Assembly (NCBI GenBank): GCA_001599595.1
Contig: BCHH01000003.1
Location: 4,027,224 to 4,091,223, forward strand
DNA from: Beverwykella pulmonaria
Lineage: Eukaryota > Ascomycota > Dothideomycetes > Pleosporales > Melanommataceae
Direction: 5' to 3'
DNA length: 64,000 nucleotides
Shown here piece after piece: positions 10,619-20,192 of this stretch. The translations under genes were made by a program, and so were the position numbers. The notes below the pieces were generated by a model. That model ran no database searches, was not told the DNA's origin, and was given only the letters and a program-made list of their open reading frames with translations. How positions within the stretch are numbered: the first letter of the stretch is position 1; every line of letters begins with the position of its first letter.

Positions 10619-12172
10619 ATGAAGCTGCTGAATAGATCTCCTATGAATTGCGCAACTTGTCGGTCGCAACCGCTTCAACGTGCGAGTCGCATACAATATA
10701 CGGCGCGCCGCACATATACAAGACCGGCCTTTGCGCCAAAGCCCGCAATCGACATCAAGCACATTCGGCAAAACCCAGGATTATACCAACAGAATTGCAT
10801 AGACCGCAATTACGCCGCTCATAGTGATTCGCCGTGGAAGATCATCGAGCTTCATGAGCAATGGCTACTTCTTCAACAGAGTGCGCGCGGTCTCCGAGAA
10901 CGTAACAATCAGCTGCGCGGGCGACTGGCGAACGCGGCTTCTCGCAGCGGTGACGTAGAAGATGATATACGCGAAACTGACGGCAATGAGTCCATGATCA
11001 ACGAAGCCAAGGCACTGAAGGTGGAGCTTGGGGTGGTCGAGGAAAAAGAGGCCTTGCTGCAAGAAGAGATTGAGAGTCTGGCCTCCGATCTACCGAATTT
11101 GAGCAGCACGCATACGCCCGTCGGCGCCGAACCCGAGGTTGTTGGATACATCAACGACCACCCGGAACCCGACCCTTCGTCCTCGGATCGAGTATGGAAA
11201 TCGCATGTGCACATTGGGTCGGAACTTGGGTTAATCGACTTTGCGGGTGCAGGGCAAACCACTGGCTGGGGATGGTACTTTCTGTTAAACGAGGGCGCCA
11301 TGTTGGAACAAGCACTCGTACAATATGCGCTCAGCGTAGCAAGAAAACGAGGATGGAGGGTGGTTGCGCCACCGTCCATGGTGTACTCTCACATCGCAGC
11401 GGCGTGCGGATTCCAGCCCAGAGATCAGAACGGAGAGCAGCAAGTATATGCAATCGAACAGGCAGACAAGGACAGAGCGAAGCCATCCCTTGTGTTGGCC
11501 GGGACTGCCGAGATACCACTGGCTGGTATGAAGGCGAATCAGACCTTCGAGGACGCGGAACTACCATTGAAGACGGTTGGCGTGAGCAGATGCTATCGCG
11601 CTGAAGCGGGAGCTCGAGGCGCTGACACGAAAGGTCTCTACCGCGTTCATGAATTCACCAAGGTCGAGATGTTTGCTTGGACACTCCCTGACCACCTTGG
11701 ACAGGAGTACTTTGCCACCCCAGCGAGTTCGGGTTCGGAAGCTATCTTCGACGAAATGCTGGCAATCCAGACAGAAATATTACAAAATCTCGGTCTCCAC
11801 TGCCGCATCGTAGAAATGCCGACGACTGACCTCGGAGCGAGCGCCACAAGAAAGAGGGATATTGAGGCGTTCTTTCCGTCGCGGCGGGAGAAGGACAACG
11901 GGTGGGGTGAAGTTACGTCGACCTCGCTATGCACAGACTATCAGAGTCGACGGCTCCAAACCCGAGTGCGGCTGGAGAAAGCCGGTCGCAAGTTGGATTT
12001 CCCCCATACACTCAACGGGACTGCTCTTGCAGTCCCCCGCGTCCTCGCAGCCATTTTGGAGAATCGCTGGAACGAAGACGACTGTACAGTGACAGTCCCA
12101 GAGGTGTTGCGCCCATACATGGATGGGATCGAAGTGATTCGCGGTCAAAAGGAGGGCACGGGCGATTATTAG
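10619..12172 (+). CDS. DIA4: Mitochondrial seryl-tRNA synthetase
   Basis: Single exon from ATG 10619 to TAG 12172, 517 residues. The first 45 residues are rich in Arg/Ser with few acids, as expected for a mitochondrial presequence. Residues of about 45-160 form the helical tRNA-binding arm (coiled coil, typical IRQNP start). The class II core follows: motif 2 around VSRCYRAEAG and YRVHEFTKVEMF, and motif 3 NGTALAVPRVLAAILEN with its catalytic Arg. The order TAEIPL, motif 2 and STSLCTDYQSRR matches seryl-tRNA synthetases, which charge tRNA-Ser with serine. The yeast orthologue of the organellar enzyme is Dia4. The gene appears intact and intronless. The organelle assignment rests on the N-terminus and family resemblance. 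Confidence 0.93.
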   Translation: MKLLNRSPMNCATCRSQPLQRASRIQYTARRTYTRPAFAPKPAIDIKHIRQNPGLYQQNCIDRNYAAHSDSPWKIIELHEQWLLLQQSARGLRERNNQLRGRLANAASRSGDVEDDIRETDGNESMINEAKALKVELGVVEEKEALLQEEIESLASDLPNLSSTHTPVGAEPEVVGYINDHPEPDPSSSDRVWKSHVHIGSELGLIDFAGAGQTTGWGWYFLLNEGAMLEQALVQYALSVARKRGWRVVAPPSMVYSHIAAACGFQPRDQNGEQQVYAIEQADKDRAKPSLVLAGTAEIPLAGMKANQTFEDAELPLKTVGVSRCYRAEAGARGADTKGLYRVHEFTKVEMFAWTLPDHLGQEYFATPASSGSEAIFDEMLAIQTEILQNLGLHCRIVEMPTTDLGASATRKRDIEAFFPSRREKDNGWGEVTSTSLCTDYQSRRLQTRVRLEKAGRKLDFPHTLNGTALAVPRVLAAILENRWNEDDCTVTVPEVLRPYMDGIEVIRGQKEGTGDY

Positions 12173-12969
12173 CGTACGGCGATCACGAGACAAGAATTTT
12201 GGAAAGCCTATTGTCAAGCCGAAAGGCAGCGAAGATCATCTGTATTATACCCTTTCTCCGTGATTGAGTCCCTGTAAATCTGTGGTCGTGTCAATCGCCG
12301 TTTAGGACGAATCGTCACCCTCTTAGTGGTTCCTGCATCCTCACATTCTGTGGACAGGAACAGAGCTCAACACCATCAAACCGCCATGCAGCTGCATAGA
12401 AATATCTTCCAATCCCGTGGCCACGCCTCGGTAGGCCGCCTGTTCGCCTTCGAGGCTGATTCAACGCTTGGCCCGGCTATCAGCGGCCATTGGTGCACAG
12501 TCCTCCGTTGCTCCACAGCTAGATCCCTACCCAGCTGCATGCGGGAAAGGCGCCATGTGAGGGCCGTCGCCACGGCCACTGTGTCACTGCCTCCGCGCAA
12601 CCCATGAAACGACCTTCACCACCGTACACTTGACCCCGTCGCAGCTTCACCAAACCGGCCTGTGTTGAGCAAGAGCTGGTGAGCTATCCACCCAGGCAGA
12701 GCGAGACGGCGGGCTCTCTTGCACACCACCACCAGCCTTCCTCCATCTCGGAGGGGCAGACCCCGACCACCTGCACTCGAGCTGCATCTTGCCGGGGGGG
12801 AAACACAACACAACACGCAGCCACGCTGTTTTCCGACGCGCCCCCTCCCCGCACTCGCAGTGTAACCCTCCGCCAGCCATCGCCGAAATATATCGAGTGC
12901 GAACACGGCGTCCCGGAGCGGCTCGTTCAGATATCAACACTCCACGAGCCTGAGCTCTGATCGCGGCGC
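12173..12969. other. Intergenic, GC-rich 5' region of the BTB gene
   Basis: This 0.8-kb gap lies between the tRNA synthetase and the BTB gene. Open frames here are short and compositionally biased (Pro, Arg, Ser). A likely long 5' leader of the BTB gene; no other feature seen. Confidence 0.4.
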
Positions 12970-14495
12970 ATGGTTTCCTACCCAGACTCGCAAGGCGCGG
13001 AGCGCTCGCTGGCCATCCGCCGCCCGCCTTCCGTCCAGTCTCACTCCTCACGCGCGACAACCGTCCGAAGACATCGCCCGCACCGGTCGCACTTTGGTGG
13101 GACGACACTCCAGCCACAGAACGAGTTTCCCGTATTCACGCACACGGGCGACATCGAGATCATCATTGCGAACGGGAGGAAAGAGCAGCGCTATCTGCTG
13201 CACAAGCTGATCCTCACACAATGCTCGGGTTTCTTCGAGGCCGGGACCAGTGACGAGTGGGCGAATGCTGGGGAGGCGAGTGGTGCGCATAATCAGAATG
13301 CAACGGCGCTGGCAAGAATACCGAGTGGAGCTGCAGGGGAGAAGAAGAGGTGGAAGTATGAACTGGATTGGGGCCAGGGCGAGGAAGACCTGCCGATGCT
13401 GGTACAGAAGGTCAGTCCCCTCTTCCTTTGGCTCTCTGTATACATGGACTCACATCGAGACAGAAAGCGCAACCTACCATCTTCGGCGGCGACACAATAC
13501 CCCAGCCCCAACCTCCTCCCACGCGCAATAAACCTCCAGCCCCACAGTCAGGTTTCTTCCGAAGCATGGCCAATTTTTCGTCCCTCCATGTCCCTGCGAC
13601 ACAGAGCGACCCCGATGACGACACGTTTCGCGACTACGACAACATGTTCCGGGTGTTCTACAACTACCCTCCGACACTGGATCCCATCAACATCGCCAAC
13701 GCATACGTCGAGTGCAAGTCGCTGCTTCAAGTAGCGGACATGTACGACGCACTCGGCGTGATTGGACCTCGGGTAGACCACCACCTCTTGCGATTCCAGG
13801 GCCGATTGTGGAAACAGATTGCCAAATATCCACCAAGCTACCTCAAGCTAGGATACATGGCGCGGAGTAAAGCCATCTTCTCGGAAGCTATGGTGCACGT
13901 AGTCGGGCAGTGGCCACAGGGCATCAACCAGCTTCGGGGTTCAATCGCCGAGCCCGTCCTCGAGCTCATCGAAGACAAGTTCGACGAACTGGATGAACTG
14001 AAAGCGAAGATTGAAGTGAAGCTCTTCCGGCTGACGCTCACAACCAGTCGAGGAGAAAGAGTCACGCCAAGTAATAACTGGCTGGAATGGATGGCCGTAT
14101 CCCTCTTCCGCCAATGGCTTGCAGAAAACACAACGCCTCCGCCAGCTCCCATATTGAAGTCGCCACGCGTACCTTCATCACGGAATGGTGAACCACCTCC
14201 TCTGCCACCTCCGCCCGCCTTCAACACTGGCCGCGTGTTTCGACTCCTCGGCACAGGAGGCAGCAGCTACCTAGGCCACGACGAGTGCAAGCGCTTCCTA
14301 CGTCTGAGCTCAGAGCAGTACAATCGCGATAACCTGAAGCGCTTCGAGCGACGAATAGACGAGATCAAGAACAAAGCGAAGGACGTCGTGAAGCCGCTCA
14401 TGCGCAACTTCCTCGAGCTCGATCTTAGTCAAGGCGGATTGCCGTATCTAACTTGCACGCGGATTGAGCCGCACGAGTTTCCTTGGGACGAGTAG
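12970..14495 (+). CDS. BTB/POZ domain protein
   Basis: ATG 12970, exon 1 12970-13410, intron 13411-13463 (53 nt, donor GTCAGT, acceptor CAG), exon 2 13464-14495, 490 residues. Residues of about 50-100 carry the first half of a BTB fold: FTHTGDIEIIIANG, YLLHKLILTQCSGFFEAG. An insertion with low-complexity Pro/Gln follows around the intron. The second half then reads MFRVFYNYPPTLDPINIANA and VECKSLLQVADMYDALG. The C-terminal 200 residues are conserved-looking and include a Pro-rich stretch, PPPLPPPPA, and a final HEFPWDE. BTB domains mediate dimerisation or cullin-3 binding; which applies here is not shown by the sequence. Confidence 0.85.
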
Positions 14496-15383
14496 TAGTG
14501 AGGAGTGAGGTTGAGTTAATACAGGGGGTCGGAGAGCATCTGCATGATATCTATGGGTTTGATTTGGGTTTGGGTCAGGCTTGCGGTTTGGAGTTGCATA
14601 TGGTGTTTCGCGGTTTATAGGCGCCTGATACCCTTGGTTGTTGTGCTGTCTCTCCTTTTGGGAAATGTGTCGTTTGTGTCTAGTCACGAGGTTATGAAAT
14701 GCAGGCGAGTGGATAGGAAGGGACGCGCTGGGCATGCTGGTCGTGTCTATGAGATGATGTGAGATGATGTTGGTACGCCATTAAGTAGTCAAGAAGTAGG
14801 CAGATGTAGTAGCAGAGCCGTTGTGGATGTTCTGAACTTGAATATTATATACATATCACTGTGACATCGTCCACGTGGCCAACAGGGTCTTGGTAAGTCG
14901 TGAAATCTCCCTGAATTCGTTGGCAAAGGAGGAAAATCGACATTCAAGCTTCAAGATTGTGCTTCTTTTTAATTGCCTAAAGGCTGTCACTGTGCTGTAT
15001 TCCATTTCATAAGTGATCCCCAGCGACACCTGTTAACCCATTGGACGTGGAAATGCTATGAAAGTAAATTCGGACATGCATTGTGCGATTGCTACGAGTT
15101 GGTGATTAGGCCTTAGGGCAGCCTGGGTAATGAACCTTAGCTACTGTATACATGAATCGCAAGCTCAATAACCGTGAATGCGTTTCGAGTTGAAGATTCA
15201 GCAAGTGCCAATAAACTAGCTGAGTATTGTGACGGTTTGGAGTGTGGAGAGCCGCTGTTCCGAGGGTTGCACGGACCTCTCATGGCGGTTTTGACTCATG
15301 CTCTGTGGTTGGCTTGGAAATTTAGAGCTTGTTTCTGGCTTGTTGTAGCTCAACAAATCTTCCACTCCAAAATTTAATGATTG
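14496..15383. other. Intergenic upstream of the U6 gene
   Basis: Low-complexity GT-rich sequence follows the BTB stop, then AT-richer DNA. No coding frame of note. The U6 promoter begins at its right end. Confidence 0.5.
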
Positions 15384-15391
15384 TATATATA
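15384..15391 (+). promoter_or_regulatory. TATA box of the U6 snRNA gene
   Basis: TATATATA lies about 20-26 bases upstream of the inferred U6 5' end, the position of the TATA element in RNA polymerase III U6 promoters. Confidence 0.75.
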
Positions 15392-15409
15392 CACTTTATT
15401 TGACACTAC

Positions 15410-15564
15410 ATTCGCCTTCGGGCATTAGTCAATTTGAAACGATACAGAGAAGATTAGCATGGCCCCTGCACTAAGGATGACAGTAAGTTACATCATTCTG
15501 GAATGAATGGATTTGATTGGAAACTAACTTCTGACAGCGCTCAATCAAAGAGAAGCAACCATTT
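15410..15564 (+). ncRNA. U6 spliceosomal snRNA, split by an mRNA-type intron
   Basis: The 5' stem-loop CGCCTTCGGGC, the line TCAATTTGAAACGATACAG, the invariant ACAGAGA box (15444-15450), the AGC triad (15456-15458) and the internal stem-loop ending in GGATGA are all present in order. Directly after GATGACA the gene is broken by GTAAGT, and the U6 sequence resumes at 15538 with CGCTCAATC and ends in AACCATTTT. Joined, GATGACA+CGC matches the conserved U6 line, and the mature RNA is about 101 nt. U6 pairs with U4 and U2 and forms the catalytic core of the spliceosome. The 5' end is placed by homology and is good to a few bases. Confidence 0.93.
15483..15537 (+). other. Spliceosomal-type intron inside U6 snRNA
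   Basis: 55 nt: donor GTAAGT, branch site ACTAAC at 15522-15527, acceptor CTGACAG. The insertion lies just 3' of the internal stem-loop. Introns of mRNA type in U6 are known from Schizosaccharomyces pombe and some basidiomycetous yeasts and have been explained by reverse splicing. Confidence 0.88.
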
Positions 15565-15572
15565 TTTTTTTT
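15562..15572 (+). terminator. Pol III T-run terminator of U6
   Basis: Eleven T in a row directly follow the U6 3' end, a strong RNA polymerase III terminator. Confidence 0.85.
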
Positions 15573-15581
15573 GCAGTCTGA

Positions 15582-15592
15582 GGTTCGAATCT
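15582..15592 (+). promoter_or_regulatory. Downstream B box of the U6 gene
   Basis: GGTTCGAATCT matches the TFIIIC B-box consensus GGTTCGANTCC at ten of eleven positions and starts ten bases after the terminator. Saccharomyces SNR6 also has its B box downstream of the terminator, though further away. No tRNA fold surrounds it. Confidence 0.7.
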
Positions 15593-16510
15593 GGGGTGTA
15601 ACGCTTCTTTTTAATGGTAATCGTCATTTTTAAGCGATTATGGTGAACACCATCACTGAAAAGGCGCAATTTTAGCAAGAGTGATCCATGTTCCATCTAG
15701 TTGCGTATTATTCTTTTCTGTGTTTTAAGAGTTCTCTTAGTGTATGTACTACCGTGTCTGTATCCGTCTTTAATACTTTTGAACTTCACCTTTGCGATGA
15801 CTTGTGCGATGAAACTGCGCACAGACACCTTCCGCGAGCCTAACCCTTAGAACCTTTTTCCCAAGTGGCTGGACGCTTTTGGGGCGTCACTGGATTGCCT
15901 AGGCTGGCCTGCTGAGTTTGGAGTTCCAGGCAAGTAGGCAAGGGCGAGATGATACTAGACAACGGAAAGTGGTGATGTGTTTCCTTACTTTTGCTTCCTG
16001 CTAAGGTCTAGTGTATATGGGTAAGGGGTGTGTAATCCGTGGTGATGGTCAAGAGATTCTAATAATCCAGTATGCGTGACGGACGCCGTAGCCTTAGGCC
16101 CAGTAGACTGATACAATGGGGTAGTATAGGCTTCAATTGATTTGTCTGGTGCGCTGCTAGCTTTTCTCAGCTGTCCTGTTAGGTCGGATCGAACGTTGAT
16201 GCCTCAGGTGCTCCACAAGCATGAAAGTGCGATCCTTGCTCGGCACTGGATGTGCTGGAACTTGTATCTCCTTTGCTGAGAAAACTCGTTGGACTTATAT
16301 CGTGGCTACATGCACGTTGCCGACCTCTTTGTAAAGTTGGTTGGTAGTCTGCTGAAGTGTGTGCTAGAAAAGGGGAAGCCTCAGACCACAGAAATGTTGC
16401 CCGCCTTTTTAGTTACTATTCATTCAGTATCTTAGCATTCAGTATCTTAGCATTCAGTATCTTAGGGCTTGCTTTGTCCAATCTAGTCTTCCCAGCGCCT
16501 CTCCATCCCC
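15593..16510. other. Intergenic
   Basis: AT-rich DNA between U6 and the 3' end of the reductase gene. Apart from the 15-base repeats listed separately I see nothing. Confidence 0.5.
16421..16465 (+). repeat. Three perfect tandem copies of a 15-base unit
   Basis: CATTCAGTATCTTAG is repeated three times without change, 46 bases from the stop codon of the reductase gene. Confidence 0.95.
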
Positions 16511-17936
16511 CTACTTCCCAAATGCAGGCAGCATCCCCAGTCCTACAAACTCCTCTAGTACCTCCTTAAAACACTCATTTGTATCGACGAACCCATGCCA
16601 GCCCAACTTTCTTGCCTTATTCATACTCATATCTAAATTCCCACCGAGGAGCGCCATATCCGCGAACCCGAATATCCGCCCGATATCCATGTCCTCGAAT
16701 TTGTCAGCTTTCAGGTTGTGGGCGGAGACGAGGGATGCCCAGGCTTTTTGTACAGAGGATTGTTGGGCCCAGGATACGAGAGTGAATTTAGTGCGGAAGG
16801 TTCCTGGGGGGCCAAAACTAGACAAAATTATTAGATCAGGGTGGCTGCCCCTTTGAGCAAGAGGGAGGATTCATAATAGATGAGGAATTGGCAAACGTAC
16901 CCTCTCGGCGGCGGATCATACTTCGTTTTAGTAACCGTATAAACACTGCCATCCAAATCTGGCCGTCCAGCCTCAACCCCATACCACTCCGCAAACTTGG
17001 GCCAAAACGCACCCCAAGTAAACGGTCCGCCATCAACCACATTTAACTTATGGTCCTTCGCCTGCTCGCTCAGCACCGCCCACTCCTCTAAATACCCATT
17101 CAGGCGCGCGGAAGACAACACATGTGGCGACTCCCACGCGTGCAGGTCAGTCGGGAATTCTAGCTTCGCATTTAGAAATTTAGTGACTGAGGCGTAGATC
17201 CCAAGTGGATAGACGAGATTCATCGCTGCGTCGGGGACGGCGCCCAGAATGTAGGACGGCATGACGACGTTCCAGCCGATTGAGTGTTTAATGCAGTACG
17301 ACCAGAGGAAGTCTTCTTGCGGGTAGTAGAAGTTTGGTTCTATGGTGACGCGGGGCGCAGTCTCCTCCTGGGGCACGACTGACGGGCCAAAATGCACGCC
17401 GTAGTTCTTTGCGCCAGTTTGCAGCATGATCCGTTTGGGGGTTATGGAGGCGAGGGGCAGGGCTTCGAGGAAGTTTTGCAGGAGCGCCACTGGACTTTTG
17501 TCAAGTCTTCTTCCTAGACTGATGAACAATTGACGCAAAAAGGGGCAGACTCACAGTTCACCTTACACATCTCCTCAGCATCGCTCCACAGCCCTCCTCC
17601 CTCTTTCGGCTTGACCTGCACATAACTATAAAAGAACACATAATCTGCCTGGACGCCTTTCTCCTTCAATACCGCGGCAATCTCCTTTTTATCCTTCAGA
17701 AAATCCAAAGAAATGTGCTCGGCGTTCTTGGGCAGCCCGTCTGGGATAGCGGGCGGGCGCCGCGACAAACAATATATTTTGCTCCAGCGAGAAGGGTCCT
17801 GGCCGAGGACCCGCAACATGTAATTCCCAGAGATGCCGTTTGCTCCAGTAATTATCGCCGTGAGGTTCTTGAGCGAGGATGGGTACACGGGTAGGCCGTG
17901 GTAAATGCCCCGTGACTGGACTTGTTGAGTCGACAT
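16511..17936 (-). CDS. PRISE-type NAD(P)H-dependent enone reductase (extended SDR)
   Basis: ATG 17936; exons 17555-17936, 16901-17489 and 16511-16817; introns of 65 nt (donor GTGAGT) and 83 nt (donor GTACGT); 425 residues. The N-terminus has the nucleotide-binding loop ITGANGISGNYMLRVL and CLSRRPP, then FFYSYVQ. The middle has PKRIMLQTGAKNYGVHFG and a Tyr-containing NFYYPQEDFLW, followed by WNVVMPSYILGAVP. This order is that of progesterone 5-beta-reductase/iridoid synthase-like enzymes, which reduce activated C=C bonds; fungal members occur alone or in secondary-metabolite clusters. No cluster partners are seen here, so the substrate is unknown. The second exon boundary gives MCKVNLALLQNFLEAL, a natural family sequence. 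Confidence 0.88.
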
Positions 17937-18796
17937 GATGGTTGATGATTTAGGTTCTTACTATTTAGTCTAAAAGATGGATCTAGAGCAAACATAAAGG
18001 GATAATGGCTTGATGACTCGTAGACCTTACACATTTTGGTAACGCGCTTTTCGTTCAACCTCGGATCGTGACGTCGATGTACCCTTGGAACGCGGGGAAG
18101 GAGTGTGTTGCTGACAAAAGGTTGAGGGGTCTCGGATAGCGGAGTGGAGGGGAACTGAAGCAAGAGACGATTTAAATAAAATGTGCTGAATAGGAAGAAG
18201 TTCGCTTTTCAGCGTGACACAGAATACACAAGGTCAGCTATCAGCCTTGCACATGCCCTGTAGCTTACGTCTTGTTACTCGGGCCTTTGGGTATCAAATC
18301 GGTAGAAGAAGATTTCAAACCTCCAGAAGTGTTTAAAAAAAAAACAGAGGCAAATAACAAATAGTTACAACGCGCGGATCACAACCTTTGCGAAAAGCCC
18401 GGTATTCAATGAGACGCTCCTGATTATTTTATGCTGAACTATAAGCTTAAGATCGGTGCAGGGCTAACCTAGTCGAATGAACTTCTTCTAGACCTACTTC
18501 TGCGATGCATCCCCAAGGGTGCTAGCCCCCTTATATGCTCTAGATTCAGCAGGGCGGAAGAGACTCGTCCGATAGGCAGCTCTCCACATACCCCAAGACT
18601 CGGGAGATTTCGCCCCGGCTGTTTGCAAACATCAACCCATTGTCGTTCCAAACTGAGTTCAAGCGTATCGCATTTCCTTCTATTGCACGAACTCCAGGGT
18701 ATCTATCAGGGAAAAAGAACCCAAGCTTGAGTTCCGACCAAGATGTCACCCAGCGCTCACTAACTTTTCGGTAGCATACACCATTCTCTAGTCTCA
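17937..18796. other. Intergenic
   Basis: Contains the reductase promoter (right of 17936) and the 3' flank of the small membrane protein gene. Short open frames only; an A-run at 18333-18342. Confidence 0.45.
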
Positions 18797-19564
18797 TCAG
18801 ACTATGTGGGCAGCCTTAACAGGTTGCTGGTCATAATAATCATTCGCAGCGCCCTGTGCGTGTCCGACCGACAAGCCACTCGGTGGCTGATAGGCGGTCG
18901 AGGAGTGGTATACGGGGCTCTGTTGGAAGTGCTGGGTGTTTTGGTACTCTGGGACGTTGTATGCCGAGGCGTCGTGTACGAGAGACTGAGCAGCTGGGTT
19001 GTGCGCAGGGGCGTACTGGCCTCGTTGGCGAAGCTTGCGGTCTTTGTGGAAGCCAATCGCGGCGTACATGAGAAGACCGATGAAGGTAAGACTACGGCTG
19101 TTAGCGATGCTGGATGGAACGGACTTGGGCAGCGCCACTTACAGGACGAATACGGAGAACCCAATGCCAGCGCCATTACTCCCCGACCTTGCAATGGCGG
19201 CCACGTTCAACAACAGTACACCGGCCCAAAAGCTCGTCTGGACCACGTTCATGATGAGGAACTTGGTGGGGTTGAGGCCGTCTCGCAGGAACATGAGGAT
19301 GGCCATGACGTCCATTAGGAGGACAGCGACGATGAGGAGCATGAAAACCACGACAACGCTAGAAATCGAGGGTCAGCATTCGGCATGTTGAGGGGGGGGG
19401 CCATGGGCGACTCACCCAACGTTTGGCAACGTCAGGTTCGGGTCCTTTCTTATCACGTTCAGAGCGATGGCGTATATGACGATGATGAAGAGCATGAGGA
19501 CAATCCGTACGACCCAGAAGGGGATCAGAATGCGCTTCTTCCATACTGTAGGTTTGGCGGCCAT
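18797..19564 (-). CDS. Small four-helix membrane protein, function unknown
   Basis: ATG 19564; exons 19416-19564, 19143-19358 and 18797-19091; introns of 57 and 51 nt; 219 residues. Four hydrophobic segments are visible: IPFWVVRIVLMLFIIVIYAI, VVVVFMLLIVAVLLM, LIMNVVQTSFWAGVLLLNVA with the following small-residue stretch, and FIGLLMYAAIGF. The C-terminal 75 residues are hydrophilic and rich in Gln, Tyr, Ser and His. The layout resembles MARVEL-like or SUR7-type small fungal membrane proteins but I see no diagnostic motif, so no function is given. It is transcribed away from bleomycin hydrolase, sharing a 0.6-kb intergenic region. Confidence 0.8.
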
Positions 19565-20192
19565 GTTGAGAGCCCGTCGCAATCGCGCTGTGGTTGGAGT
19601 GGAGGGGCGATTGGGGGAGAGAACGGTGTGGCAGGAATGACAGACTGCGCGAGGGTACTATTCGAGGAGTACGGTCTTGCGCGACTAGGGCGGGTTATGT
19701 ATTTTGGTATTTTGATCGGGCGTAGAGTGAAGGGGCGGAGCGCTTGAAACATGGCTGCGCGCCTTGCACATCCCGATAGGATTTCATTTCCCACCCGGGG
19801 GCCTGTCGACTTGGCAACCCGAAAAACGCTGATGGTGTCGCTGTTCGAGGGGCTGGGTTGGGAAAGAGGCCATTGGAGCTGCTGTCGTGAGAGAACGCAT
19901 CGTCGGACATTCACTGCCCTGTCCAGCCGAGATATATCCATGGGTGTTTGGTCAAGCCGCCCGGCAGAAAATAGTCGGAGGCATATGGAGGAGGCTGACC
20001 CAGCCACATGCGTTATCAAGGGCCCTTATCGCGCATGTGAGCAAGGGTGGAGCTGTGACCCCAAGAGGGGTACACCTGGGTGGATGACTGCCCTGTCCGA
20101 AACAACGACACCACACCTCAACCAGCGCCCTCTTCACTGTCAAGCACCTCCAAGCACCTCCAACCCACATCGCCGAACGAGCCACTTTGATC
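19565..20192. other. Shared divergent promoter region
   Basis: 0.63 kb between two divergent starts. Overlapping open frames on both strands lack family features. No RNA gene seen. Confidence 0.5.

Noticed and set aside
13838..14254. Reverse-strand frame of 138 codons
   Set aside because: It is antisense to the second exon of the BTB gene, with no motif.
16180..16200. GGATCGAAC as a reverse-strand tRNA T-arm
   Set aside because: No paired acceptor, D or anticodon arms nearby.
16421..16465. 15-base triplicate as a CRISPR-like array
   Set aside because: The copies are contiguous with no spacers, and the genome is eukaryotic.
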